From positions 1 to 51,469 of the forward strand of contig PXRK01000006.1 of assembly GCA_003021015.1 (NCBI GenBank): a DNA stretch of 51,469 bases. Reading direction: 5' to 3'. Source of the DNA: Halobacteriales archaeon QS_4_66_20 (GTDB taxonomy: Archaea > Halobacteriota > Halobacteria > Halobacteriales > Haloarculaceae). How positions within the stretch are numbered: the first letter of the stretch is position 1; every line of letters starts with the position of its first letter. Under the pieces are notes generated by a model. The model was not told the DNA's origin. It was given only the letters and a program-made list of their open reading frames with translations, and ran no database searches. The translations under genes were made by a program, and so were the position numbers. This document shows positions 37,375 through 44,733 of the stretch, in pieces.

Positions 37375-37547
37375 ACGACACGGTCAGATCCGTACGCGTA
37401 TCAATGCGAGCCTCCCCCGGAGTGAAAGTGAAAGTGTCCGACGTGGCGACCCTGGTCGGCTCCGGAGGTATGAGACAAAGGGGATCGGCAGACGGGCGTC
37501 GGATGCTCGCCGTAAATGCTTTGGCCGCGGCGTACGCCCGCCGTAGT

Positions 37548-39392
37548 ATGGTTGAGGAGTGGCAGGCGACGGCACTCGAGGATGGGTCCTCGGGGTTCCA
37601 GGACGTCACAGTCCCGGGTCGTCCGGCGGCGTTTGCGGGCGCCGAGGGGGTCAGGTACCGGACGCGCTTCGACGACCCGCGGGACCCGGGCGACGACGCC
37701 GCAGTCATCGAACTCCGGGGGGTGTTCGCCCACGCCGAAGTCGAGGCCACGGGGGAGCGACTCGACGGCGACTGGGTCGCCGAACACGACGCGTACTTCG
37801 AGCCGCTGCGGATCCCGTTTCGCCCCGGCGATGAGAACGAACTCGTCGTGACCTGCCGGGCGCCGGGGGACCGCTTCGGCGGCATCCACGACTCGGAGCT
37901 GGTCCCCGAGGCGCTGCGGGTCCCGGGGATCTGGTGGGACGCGACGATCGAAACCTGTACGCTCCCTACTATCGACAGTCTCACCGTCACTCCCGAGGTG
38001 ACCGAGGAGGGGGCGCAACTCCACATCGAAACGACCGTGCTGACCGACGGGCCGGTCGACGAGCGGATCACCTACTCGCTGCGCCCCGAGGGTGACCTGA
38101 ACGCGCGGGGGATGATGGAGCGGGCGAGCGTCGAGACCGACGCCGCCGGGAAGACGACGGTCGAACACACCGTCGACATCCGCGATCCAGCGCTGTGGTG
38201 GCCGCGGGAACTCGGCCGCCAGCACCACTACACGCTCACCGCGAAGCTCGACGGGACCGAACACAGCCAGAAGACCGGATTCTGCGAGATCGGCTTCGAG
38301 GACGGCCAGTTCCGGGTCAACGGCGAACCGCTCAACGTCCGGGGTGTCAACCTCCTGACCGACAGCCCGGACGACGTCGACCGTGCCGTCGAAGTGAATG
38401 CGAATCTTCTTCGCGCCCACGCACACGTCCTGCCGGAGTCGGTCTACGAGCGCTGCGACGAGGAGGGGCTGCTCGTCTGGCAGGACCTGCCGCTGACCGG
38501 CCCCGGGAGCTTCGACGTCGACCGCGGCGCGACCCTCGCACGGGAGCTCTCCCGACAGTACGGCGCCCACCCGACCCTCGCCGCATACGGTGTCCACGAC
38601 AATCCCGTCAACGCCTTCGAGAGCGGTCTCGGCGGCGGGTTCCTCGACGGCCTGCGGCTCCGCTGGCGCGCCTGGCGCAGCGACTACGACGCCGTCCCCG
38701 CCGAGGAGGTCGCTGATGCGTTCCCGGGCGACCGCCCGGTATTCCCGGTCGTCGGCGGGCCGGGCCTCGACGCCGACGCCGGCTCGTATTACCCCGGCTG
38801 GGACTACGGCGAGGCGACGGACATCGGGACACTACTGGAGCGCTACCCGACCGACGTCGTGGCGGAGTACGGTGCGGGTGCGGTGCCGGCCGACGCCGAC
38901 AGGGCGGCCGCCGACGCTGCCGGCTTCGACGCCGCGAAACACGACAGCAGGGTGGCTGGCGACCACGAGGACTCCCAGGCCTATCAGGCGGCAGTCCTCC
39001 GGACGATCAGCGAACGACTGCGTGCCGACGGCGTGCCGGCCGTCGCGTTCGCGCTCCGGGATACGGACAGCACCGGAATGGGAGTGTTTGCCCAGGACGG
39101 CACGGCGAAGGCGAGCACAGAGACGCTCGCCCGCTCGTTCGCGCCGCTCCAGGCGTTTCTCGCGGATCCGACGCCGGGCACCAGCGAGGTGATCGTCGCC
39201 AACGACACTCCTGCGAATCACAACCTCGCCGTGGAGTGGTCTGCCGGCGAGGAGAGCGGGTCGTTCGACGCGGACGTCGACGCACAGGGCCGGTGGCGCG
39301 GTGGATCCGTGACCGTCCCCGGCGAAGCAGAGGGGGTCTCGATACTCCTCCGTGTCAACGACCACGAGATCGAAAACCAGTACGATATTTGA
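37548..39392 (+). CDS. Glycoside hydrolase family 2-like protein
   Basis: 614 aa from ATG 37548 (MVEEWQATALEDGSSGFQDV); ATG 37503 is an alternative. Sugar-binding jelly-roll (about 1-140), Ig-like domain (145-235, TALWWPRELGRQHHYTLTAK-like) and TIM barrel (240-510; FRVNGEPLNVRGVNLL, then RAHAHVLPESVYERCDEEGL). The nucleophile candidate is Glu440 in VAEYGAG. The acid/base position, normally Asn-Glu, reads H350-D351-N352, so the standard pair is incomplete. A beta-mannosidase or galactosidase-like substrate is possible, or a non-hydrolytic role. No signal peptide. Confidence 0.78.
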   Translation: MVEEWQATALEDGSSGFQDVTVPGRPAAFAGAEGVRYRTRFDDPRDPGDDAAVIELRGVFAHAEVEATGERLDGDWVAEHDAYFEPLRIPFRPGDENELVVTCRAPGDRFGGIHDSELVPEALRVPGIWWDATIETCTLPTIDSLTVTPEVTEEGAQLHIETTVLTDGPVDERITYSLRPEGDLNARGMMERASVETDAAGKTTVEHTVDIRDPALWWPRELGRQHHYTLTAKLDGTEHSQKTGFCEIGFEDGQFRVNGEPLNVRGVNLLTDSPDDVDRAVEVNANLLRAHAHVLPESVYERCDEEGLLVWQDLPLTGPGSFDVDRGATLARELSRQYGAHPTLAAYGVHDNPVNAFESGLGGGFLDGLRLRWRAWRSDYDAVPAEEVADAFPGDRPVFPVVGGPGLDADAGSYYPGWDYGEATDIGTLLERYPTDVVAEYGAGAVPADADRAAADAAGFDAAKHDSRVAGDHEDSQAYQAAVLRTISERLRADGVPAVAFALRDTDSTGMGVFAQDGTAKASTETLARSFAPLQAFLADPTPGTSEVIVANDTPANHNLAVEWSAGEESGSFDADVDAQGRWRGGSVTVPGEAEGVSILLRVNDHEIENQYDI

Positions 39393-39696
39393 GACGTTAT
39401 AGCGCGACGGGTCACCCCTGGTTTTCCGCACGTACGCGCGATCAAAAGTTGGATTACAGCCACGTCCGGAGCCGACCGGTAGGCTACGTATCGCATGGTA
39501 GTGAGAAACATGGGCGGATTTGACCGGAATGTTTAAATCCTCTACAGGGAGAATATTTGAATACCAGAACGCCGCAGGCGTTCCGGCAGTACAGTGTACC
39601 GCCCGCATGACAGGGAACAATTGTTATCTGCGTCGGCGACACGTGATCAGCTGTGCTGCCGCTGGCTGCGGCGGACATGGTAGTGAGGGTTAAACC
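39393..39696 (+). promoter_or_regulatory. 304-bp leader with a 12-bp direct repeat and a hairpin
   Basis: No gene is seen. CATGGTAGTGAG occurs at 39494-39505 and again at 39676-39687, the second copy 9 nt before the next gene's start. TTTAAATCC (39532-39540) is a TATA candidate, giving a 5' leader of roughly 130 nt. A hairpin GAACGCC-GCA-GGCGTTC lies at about 39568-39584. The long leader is unusual among the mostly leaderless genes here. Confidence 0.5.
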
Positions 39697-40587
39697 ATGG
39701 CAAAAGTACTAGACGAATCAAACAACGTAGAGATAACGGAAGAGGACCTCGAGACGAAATCGAAAGGCGAACTAATCAAGCTTGCCGGTAAGCTTCGCGA
39801 CCGACGGAACGAGCTCAACCAGCTCGCCTCGGAGAAAGCCTCCGAGCGCGACGAGCTCAACGCGAAGACGCGCGAGAAAGTCGACGAGGCACAGGAGCAC
39901 CGCGAGAAGCGCGACCAGCTCAACGAGGAGGTCCAGGAGCACAAGGAGAAGCGCAACGAGCTGAACGCGGAGGCAAACGAGCTCTTCGACAACCTCGAGG
40001 AGATGAAAGACGATCTGAAGCTCGACGAGGGCAAGCAGATCGAGGAGCTCGAGGAGGAGATCGAGGACCTGGAGTTCAAACAGCAGACCGAAGTCCTCGA
40101 CGCCGAGGATGAGCGCGAACTCATCGAGAAGATCGAGGACAAACGCGAGAAGCTCCAGGACAAACGCGAGAAGCTCGAGCACAACGACGAGCTCGACGAG
40201 CTCGAGGCGGAAGCCGAGGAAGTGCGCGCCGAGGCCTCCAAGCATCACCAGAAGGTGACCGAACTCGCCGACGAGGCCCAGAAGCACCACAACAAGATGA
40301 TCGAGGCCTACCGCGAGGCCGACGACATCCGCGACGATGCCGACGAGAAACACGAGGAGTTCGTCGAAGTCCAGGAAGCCGCCGACCAGCACCACGAGGA
40401 CTTCGTCCGCGTCCAGAAGCGCCTCCGCGAACTCGACAAGAAAGAAGAGGAGAAAGAGCGCGAGCAGCGCGAGGAGAAGCAGGAAGCCGCCCGCGAGGAG
40501 GCCGAGGAGATCTACCAGAAGTTCAAGGAAGGCGAAACGCTGGACACCGAGGACCTGATGAAGCTGCAGAAGACCGGCCTGCTGTAA
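39697..40587 (+). CDS. Long coiled-coil protein (DUF7121/COG1340-like)
   Basis: 296 aa. After residue 20 nearly the whole chain is heptad-like coiled coil, rich in Glu, Lys and Arg (DRRNELNQLASEKASERDEL, then DKREKLQDKREKLEHNDELD), ending TLDTEDLMKLQKTGLL. The Lys content is high for a haloarchaeon. COG1340 proteins are archaeal coiled-coil proteins of unknown role, often with a histidine-containing segment such as KHHQKVTELADEAQKHHNKM here. Its codon use and conserved long leader suggest high expression. Confidence 0.85.
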   Translation: MAKVLDESNNVEITEEDLETKSKGELIKLAGKLRDRRNELNQLASEKASERDELNAKTREKVDEAQEHREKRDQLNEEVQEHKEKRNELNAEANELFDNLEEMKDDLKLDEGKQIEELEEEIEDLEFKQQTEVLDAEDERELIEKIEDKREKLQDKREKLEHNDELDELEAEAEEVRAEASKHHQKVTELADEAQKHHNKMIEAYREADDIRDDADEKHEEFVEVQEAADQHHEDFVRVQKRLRELDKKEEEKEREQREEKQEAAREEAEEIYQKFKEGETLDTEDLMKLQKTGLL

Positions 40588-40669
40588 ACCGCGCGAACCC
40601 TCCGCGACGGTCCCTTCCGTTGTCGGGGGTGAGGTTTGGGGTGTGTGGCAGTCCCTGTCCTGCCGTGTT

Positions 40670-40762
40670 CTACGTCACCGTCGCAGCCAGGTAGGCGCTG
40701 CTGGTGAAGTTCCCCGAGTCGACACTTCCAGTAGCGACATCGGTCCACCAGTTGCGCGCGGG
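40670..40762 (-). pseudogene. Possible C-terminal remnant of a surface protein
   Basis: Minus-strand frame ARNWWTDVATGSVDSGNFTS then SAYLAATVT and a TAG stop. The WWTDVATGSVDSGNF composition is coding-like and reminiscent of secreted proteins, but there is no start or upstream domain. Low confidence. Confidence 0.3.
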
Positions 40763-40815
40763 CCTCGGCCGGAGCCAGAAAGGTTGTGTATCGTCGTCAC
40801 CTACGGGGGCCAAGG

Positions 40816-41136
40816 ATGCAATTCTGCGACGACTGCGGTTCCATGATGAAAAAACAGGACGGCGTGATGGTCTGTACGGGGTGTGGCAACCGCGCCGAAC
40901 AGGCGGTCGACACAGAGGCGTTCGTCAGCACCGAGGAGCAGACCGGCGACGAACTGATCGAGACCACCGAGGACGCCAACTTCGAGGGCAAGCCCACGGC
41001 GAACGATGTCACCTGCGACGACTGTGGCCACGGCGAGGCGTGGTACACGATCAAGCAGACTGCCTCGGCGGACGAACCGCCGACGCGCTTTTTCAAGTGC
41101 AAGGAGTGTGGCTACCGCTGGCGGGAGTACAACTGA
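40816..41136 (+). CDS. tfs: Transcription factor S (TFS, archaeal TFIIS/RpoM-like)
   Basis: 106 aa from ATG 40816. N-terminal zinc ribbon CDDC...CTGC (residues 4-24), C-terminal zinc ribbon CDDC...CKEC (66-99). The catalytic acidic pair is present in SADEPPTRFFKC. TFS enters the RNA polymerase funnel and stimulates cleavage of backtracked RNA. Its TGA is immediately followed by the msrA ATG, so the two are cotranscribed. Confidence 0.94.
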   Translation: MQFCDDCGSMMKKQDGVMVCTGCGNRAEQAVDTEAFVSTEEQTGDELIETTEDANFEGKPTANDVTCDDCGHGEAWYTIKQTASADEPPTRFFKCKECGYRWREYN

Positions 41137-41781
41137 ATGTCGCTGACGCCCACGCTGCTCCAGCAGTACGACCGGGCCGCACCGAAACGCGAGGACACCG
41201 AGACGGCGACGGTTGCGCTCGGCTGTTTCTGGGGGCCGGACGCCAAACTCGGCGCGATGGACGGCGTCGTCAGGACCCGCGTCGGCTACGCCGGCGGCAC
41301 GACGCCCGAACCCACATACGCCGACATCGGCGACCACACCGAAGCACTCCAGATCGAGTACGACCCCGAGCGGCTGTCCTTCGCGGACCTGCTCGACGTC
41401 GCGTTCCGGAGCCACGACCCCCGCCACCAGGTCGGGAAGACGCAGTACCAGAACATCGTGTTCGCGGCCACGGCGGAGCAACGCGACGCGCTGTCGTCGT
41501 ATCTGGACGACAGCGAGTACGACCGCGAGGGGATCGAGACCAGGATCGAACCGCTGGAGGGGTTCACGCTCGCGGAGCCGTACCACCAGAAGTACCACCT
41601 CCAGTCAAAGCGGTGGGCCACCACCGTGTTCCGTGAGGCCGGCTACGACGGGGCGGACCTCCGGGAGTCGCCAGCGGCGGCGACGCTCAACGGCTACGTC
41701 GCCGGCCACGACGTCCCCGACGCAGAACAGTTGGGCGTCGGCAGTAGCGACTCGCCGGAAGCGGACGGACTCCAGGGCTGA
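41137..41781 (+). CDS. msrA: Peptide-methionine (S)-S-oxide reductase MsrA
   Basis: 214 aa. The catalytic GCFWGPDAKL motif is at about residue 29-38, with substrate-binding YAGGTTPEPTY and HTEALQIEYDPERL. It reduces methionine-S-sulfoxide in oxidised proteins. No fused MsrB domain. C-terminal 50 residues are an acidic extension. Its TGA stop is also the left target triplet of element E2. Confidence 0.95.
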   Translation: MSLTPTLLQQYDRAAPKREDTETATVALGCFWGPDAKLGAMDGVVRTRVGYAGGTTPEPTYADIGDHTEALQIEYDPERLSFADLLDVAFRSHDPRHQVGKTQYQNIVFAATAEQRDALSSYLDDSEYDREGIETRIEPLEGFTLAEPYHQKYHLQSKRWATTVFREAGYDGADLRESPAAATLNGYVAGHDVPDAEQLGVGSSDSPEADGLQG

Positions 41782-41889
41782 TACTGGTGGCTGTAGGTAC
41801 GTGAACACTCGAATTGAGAATCCAGGCGGAACGGGTCTGTCTCCGCAGAGAGCAGCGACTGGTGAGTAAACGAATTACAGCCACCAGTA
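41782..41889. mobile_element. Short inverted-repeat element, family E, copy 2 (108 bp)
   Basis: TACTGGTGGCTGTA / TACAGCCACCAGTA perfect ends, flanked by TGA (41779-41781, the msrA stop codon) and TGA (41890-41892). Only a few bases differ from copy 1 at 25082, 16.7 kb away. Confidence 0.88.
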
Positions 41890-41941
41890 TGAGCCGGGGG
41901 CGACCACTGCATTCTTGAGGCGGGATCACCGAGAAGCGGAC

Positions 41942-42550
41942 GTGAGCGGGTCGACACCCGAGGAGCGCAGTCAGCCGAAAGACGGCGAGAGCGACGACCA
42001 GCCCGGTGGTACTGAGAGCGATGACAAGTCTGGCGGTCGCGGCGCGAGCGAGTTTCGCCGCGTCGAGGTCCACCCAGGCAAGGAGGCAGTCGTCGAGTTC
42101 GACCCGGCGCTGACCTTCGAGTGCGTCGAGGACTGCACCTGGTGCTGTCACCATGGCGTTTTGCTGTACGAGCCCGACCTGCTGGAACTGGCTGGCTGTG
42201 CCTCGCTGGCGAAGGCGACGACCGACTTCCGCGGCGAGGACTTCGTCCGCAAGGAGCCCAAAGACCGCGAGGAGCACGTCGGCGAGGACGGCCAGGCCTG
42301 CTTTTTCCTGCGCGACGACGGCCTCTGTGCGCTCCACGACGAGCACGACTGGAAGCCCGCACGCTGTTCGGTGTTCCCGCTGTCGGTCACCGTCGAGGAC
42401 GACGACATCCACGTCTCGGTGCGCGAGTCCGCCCACGAGCACTGCGAGGGGCTGAACGTCAGCGAGCGGCGGGTGATCGACCACCTCGACGCGTTCCTCC
42501 CCGCCGTCCTGTGGGAGCTGGACGATCCGGCGACGCGACGACAGCTGTAG
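41942..42550 (+). CDS. YkgJ-family cysteine-cluster (zinc/iron-chelating) protein
   Basis: 202 aa with a probable GTG start at 41942 (VSGSTPEERSQPKDG); a TTG at 41915 is possible. Acidic disordered N-terminus, then the cysteine cluster: CVEDCTWCCHHG, a distant ACFFLRDDGLCALHD, KPARCSVFPL and HEHCEGL. YkgJ-type proteins bind Zn or an Fe-S cluster; function in archaea unknown. Confidence 0.85.
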   Translation: MSGSTPEERSQPKDGESDDQPGGTESDDKSGGRGASEFRRVEVHPGKEAVVEFDPALTFECVEDCTWCCHHGVLLYEPDLLELAGCASLAKATTDFRGEDFVRKEPKDREEHVGEDGQACFFLRDDGLCALHDEHDWKPARCSVFPLSVTVEDDDIHVSVRESAHEHCEGLNVSERRVIDHLDAFLPAVLWELDDPATRRQL

Positions 42551-42662
42551 GGACGCGGGCCGGTGGTGGAACAGCTGTACGGGCGCGAGGGCGGCGGCGA
42601 CGGGGCTGACGGCCGGATGTGCCGACAGCTGTGGCGGCGCGCGCTAGCGGCGGACCAGTCCC

Positions 42663-43355
42663 TCAGGATTCGGCTTGCCGCCAGACCTTCCGGTTGATCA
42701 CTTCGCCGTCGACCGCCTCGGCGGGAGCCTCGTCAAGCGCCCAGCAAAACTGCGGCGCGACGTCGGCGGGGGCGTGGCCCGTACCGCCGGTGAGCTCCGT
42801 CTCCACCTGTCCGGGGTCGACGACGCCGACGACGTAGTCGGTGTCCTCGCTGAACCCCCGTGCGACCGCCTCGGCGGCGGCTTTCGACACTGCGTAGGAG
42901 CCGTAACCGGGATAGGTGTCCCGCGCGATCGATCCCGAACTCACGATGAGTCGGGCGTCGTCGGCGAGGTGCGGGAGGGACTCGCGGAGGGTCGCGAACG
43001 CGCCGCGGGCGTTCGTCCGGAGGTGGTCGTCGAACGCGGCGTAGCTCTCCTCGGTCAGCGGCGTCTGGCCGGCGTCGCCGTGGTAGACGCCGGCGTTGGC
43101 GACCACGGCGTCGATCTCCCCCCCGATCTCCGCGGCCGTCTCCATCAGCCGCTCGACGTCGAACTCGTCGCGGACGTCGGCGCGGAACGGTGTCACCTCG
43201 CCGTTCCTGTCACTGATCGCCCCCACCGCAGCCTCCAGTTCGTCCGTGTCGCGAGCGCAGACGATCACCTGCGCGCCCGCGTCCGCCAGCGCGGCCGCGA
43301 CGGCCTTCCCGATTCCGCGGCTCGCTCCTGTCACGACGGCTGTCGTTCCGTCCAT
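42663..43355 (-). CDS. SDR-family oxidoreductase
   Basis: 230 aa. Cofactor motif TGASRGIG, ANAG, catalytic Ser in IVSSGSIA and Tyr/Lys in YGSYAVSKAAAE. The ending is VINRKVWRQAES rather than the FabG-type NVNGG, so it belongs to a different SDR subgroup. Substrate unknown. Convergent with the cysteine-cluster gene. Confidence 0.88.
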   Translation of the reverse strand: MDGTTAVVTGASRGIGKAVAAALADAGAQVIVCARDTDELEAAVGAISDRNGEVTPFRADVRDEFDVERLMETAAEIGGEIDAVVANAGVYHGDAGQTPLTEESYAAFDDHLRTNARGAFATLRESLPHLADDARLIVSSGSIARDTYPGYGSYAVSKAAAEAVARGFSEDTDYVVGVVDPGQVETELTGGTGHAPADVAPQFCWALDEAPAEAVDGEVINRKVWRQAES

Positions 43356-43457
43356 GTCCGCGCCTTGGGATCGATGCGTATTGTAGCTCCCGAAAATCGC
43401 GTGGTGATTGTCGATCCACGATGCAGCGAAGCGCAGTTTCTCGGGCAGTTGCTCTCA

Positions 43458-43537
43458 TAGTGATTATTGTGAGTCGTTCCGGGATCGACCGCGAGACTGC
43501 GTGCGGTCGACCCGGTAAACAGTCACAATAATCACTA
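43458..43537. mobile_element. Short inverted-repeat element, family F (80 bp)
   Basis: Perfect ends TAGTGATTATTGTGA / TCACAATAATCACTA, flanked by TCA on both sides (43455-43457, 43538-43540). Shorter than the other families, with an internal hairpin GACCGC...GCGGTC. Confidence 0.87.
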
Positions 43538-43540
43538 TCA

Positions 43541-43564
43541 TACGGTCGTGCGTGATTATTTTAC
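43541..43564 (+). promoter_or_regulatory. Family C element end supplying or abutting the FNT-gene TATA box
   Basis: TACGGTCGTGCGTGA matches the right end of the nested C element exactly (reverse complement of 31450-31464). It is followed at once by TTATTTTAC, centred 28 nt before ATG 43588, the right place for a leaderless promoter. The left TCA is shared with element F. Confidence 0.6.
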
Positions 43565-43587
43565 TGGTCTCTTCCGTATCCATACAC

Positions 43588-44505
43588 ATGTCAGCAAATG
43601 ATACTGACGACGCCGAGCATGCGGAAAGTGGGGCGCCTTCGGAGGGCGAAATCGTTGCCGATCGCTTCTCGACAGACGAGATATTCCAGCGGGTGCTGGC
43701 GACTGGCAGCGAGGAGATCAACTCTTCTCTGCGGATACTGACACTCAGCGGTGTTGCAGCCGGTTTTGCCATCTCCCTCACGTTCCTCGCCCACTCCGCC
43801 CTCGCGGGCGCAACGCCAGGTACGGAAATAACGCCGGTCGATCACTTGTTGTACCCCGTCGGGTTTCTTTACATCGTCGTCGGTCGGTATCAGTTGTTCA
43901 CAGAACAGACGATCACACCGGTATCACTGGTACTGACCCGACTGGCGAGTGTTCCAGCACTGCTACGCGTGTGGGGACTCGTCCTTGCCGCAAACCTCAT
44001 CGGCGTCGTCGGTGGGACCGCGTTTATTTTCTTCGGTGCCGTCCTTGATCCCCCGGCTATCGAGGCGGGACTCACGTTCGGCCAAGAAGCCGTAGCAAAA
44101 ACGCCGTGGAGCCTCTTTTCGCGAGCAGTCATTGCCGGGGCTATCGTTGCGGGAATGGTATGGCTCGAACACGCGGCTCGCGAATCGGTCGCTCGGTTTT
44201 TGCTCGTGTACCTCCTCATGTTAGTCATTCCGGCGACGGGACTGTACCACGTCGTCGTCTCGACGGCCGATGCAACGTTCCTCCTCTTGCACGGTGTCTC
44301 ATCAGTGACGACTGTCGTCTTCGAGTTCCTGCTTCCGGTGCTGGCGGGCAACACCCTGGGTGGTGTCGGGCTCGTAGCGCTGCTGAACTACGGTCAGACC
44401 GAGGACGCGTTCCCCGAGGCGATGCGCGAATCGCCGCGGCTCTCGTGGCGAGAGTGGGGTTTGAAGATCACAGCGACCGATCCCCGAGACAGCCAGAAGG
44501 AGTGA
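43588..44505 (+). CDS. Formate/nitrite transporter (FNT) family channel
   Basis: 305 aa from ATG 43588. Six or so hydrophobic segments, with LTLSGVAAGFAISLTFLAHS, LYPVGFLYIVVGRYQLFTEQ and LVLAANLIGVVGGTAFIFFG matching FNT pore helices (the RxQLFTE(Q/N)T segment is typical). FNT channels conduct formate, nitrite, hydrosulfide or similar anions. An acidic N-terminal tail of 35 residues is cytoplasmic. Its promoter is embedded in repeat-element sequence. Confidence 0.88.
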   Translation: MSANDTDDAEHAESGAPSEGEIVADRFSTDEIFQRVLATGSEEINSSLRILTLSGVAAGFAISLTFLAHSALAGATPGTEITPVDHLLYPVGFLYIVVGRYQLFTEQTITPVSLVLTRLASVPALLRVWGLVLAANLIGVVGGTAFIFFGAVLDPPAIEAGLTFGQEAVAKTPWSLFSRAVIAGAIVAGMVWLEHAARESVARFLLVYLLMLVIPATGLYHVVVSTADATFLLLHGVSSVTTVVFEFLLPVLAGNTLGGVGLVALLNYGQTEDAFPEAMRESPRLSWREWGLKITATDPRDSQKE

Positions 44506-44539
44506 GTACGTGGAGAGTTCTATCTCGGAACCGTGCTGA

Positions 44540-44648
44540 TACGGTCGTTCGTGAGTATTCCCGGGACTGCCTTGTCATATCGGGCGTTTGCCGGGCTGTG
44601 ACCCACGAACTGTGACACCGTAGCGGTAACGAATCACGAACGATTGTA
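44540..44648. mobile_element. Short inverted-repeat element, family C (109 bp)
   Basis: TACGGTCGTTCGTGAGTATT at the left, TAACGAATCACGAACGATTGTA-like right end (12 of 15 terminal positions pair). Flanked by TGA on both sides (44537-44539, 44649-44651). It lies between the FNT gene and the carotenoid gene. Confidence 0.85.
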
Positions 44649-44733
44649 TGAATGCGAGCAGGGTGGTCGCCGAGCAGTGGCAGGATGTTTCCCATTGGAG
44701 TCGTTTATGGGTGCCCGGTCGTAACGTCGGGCA

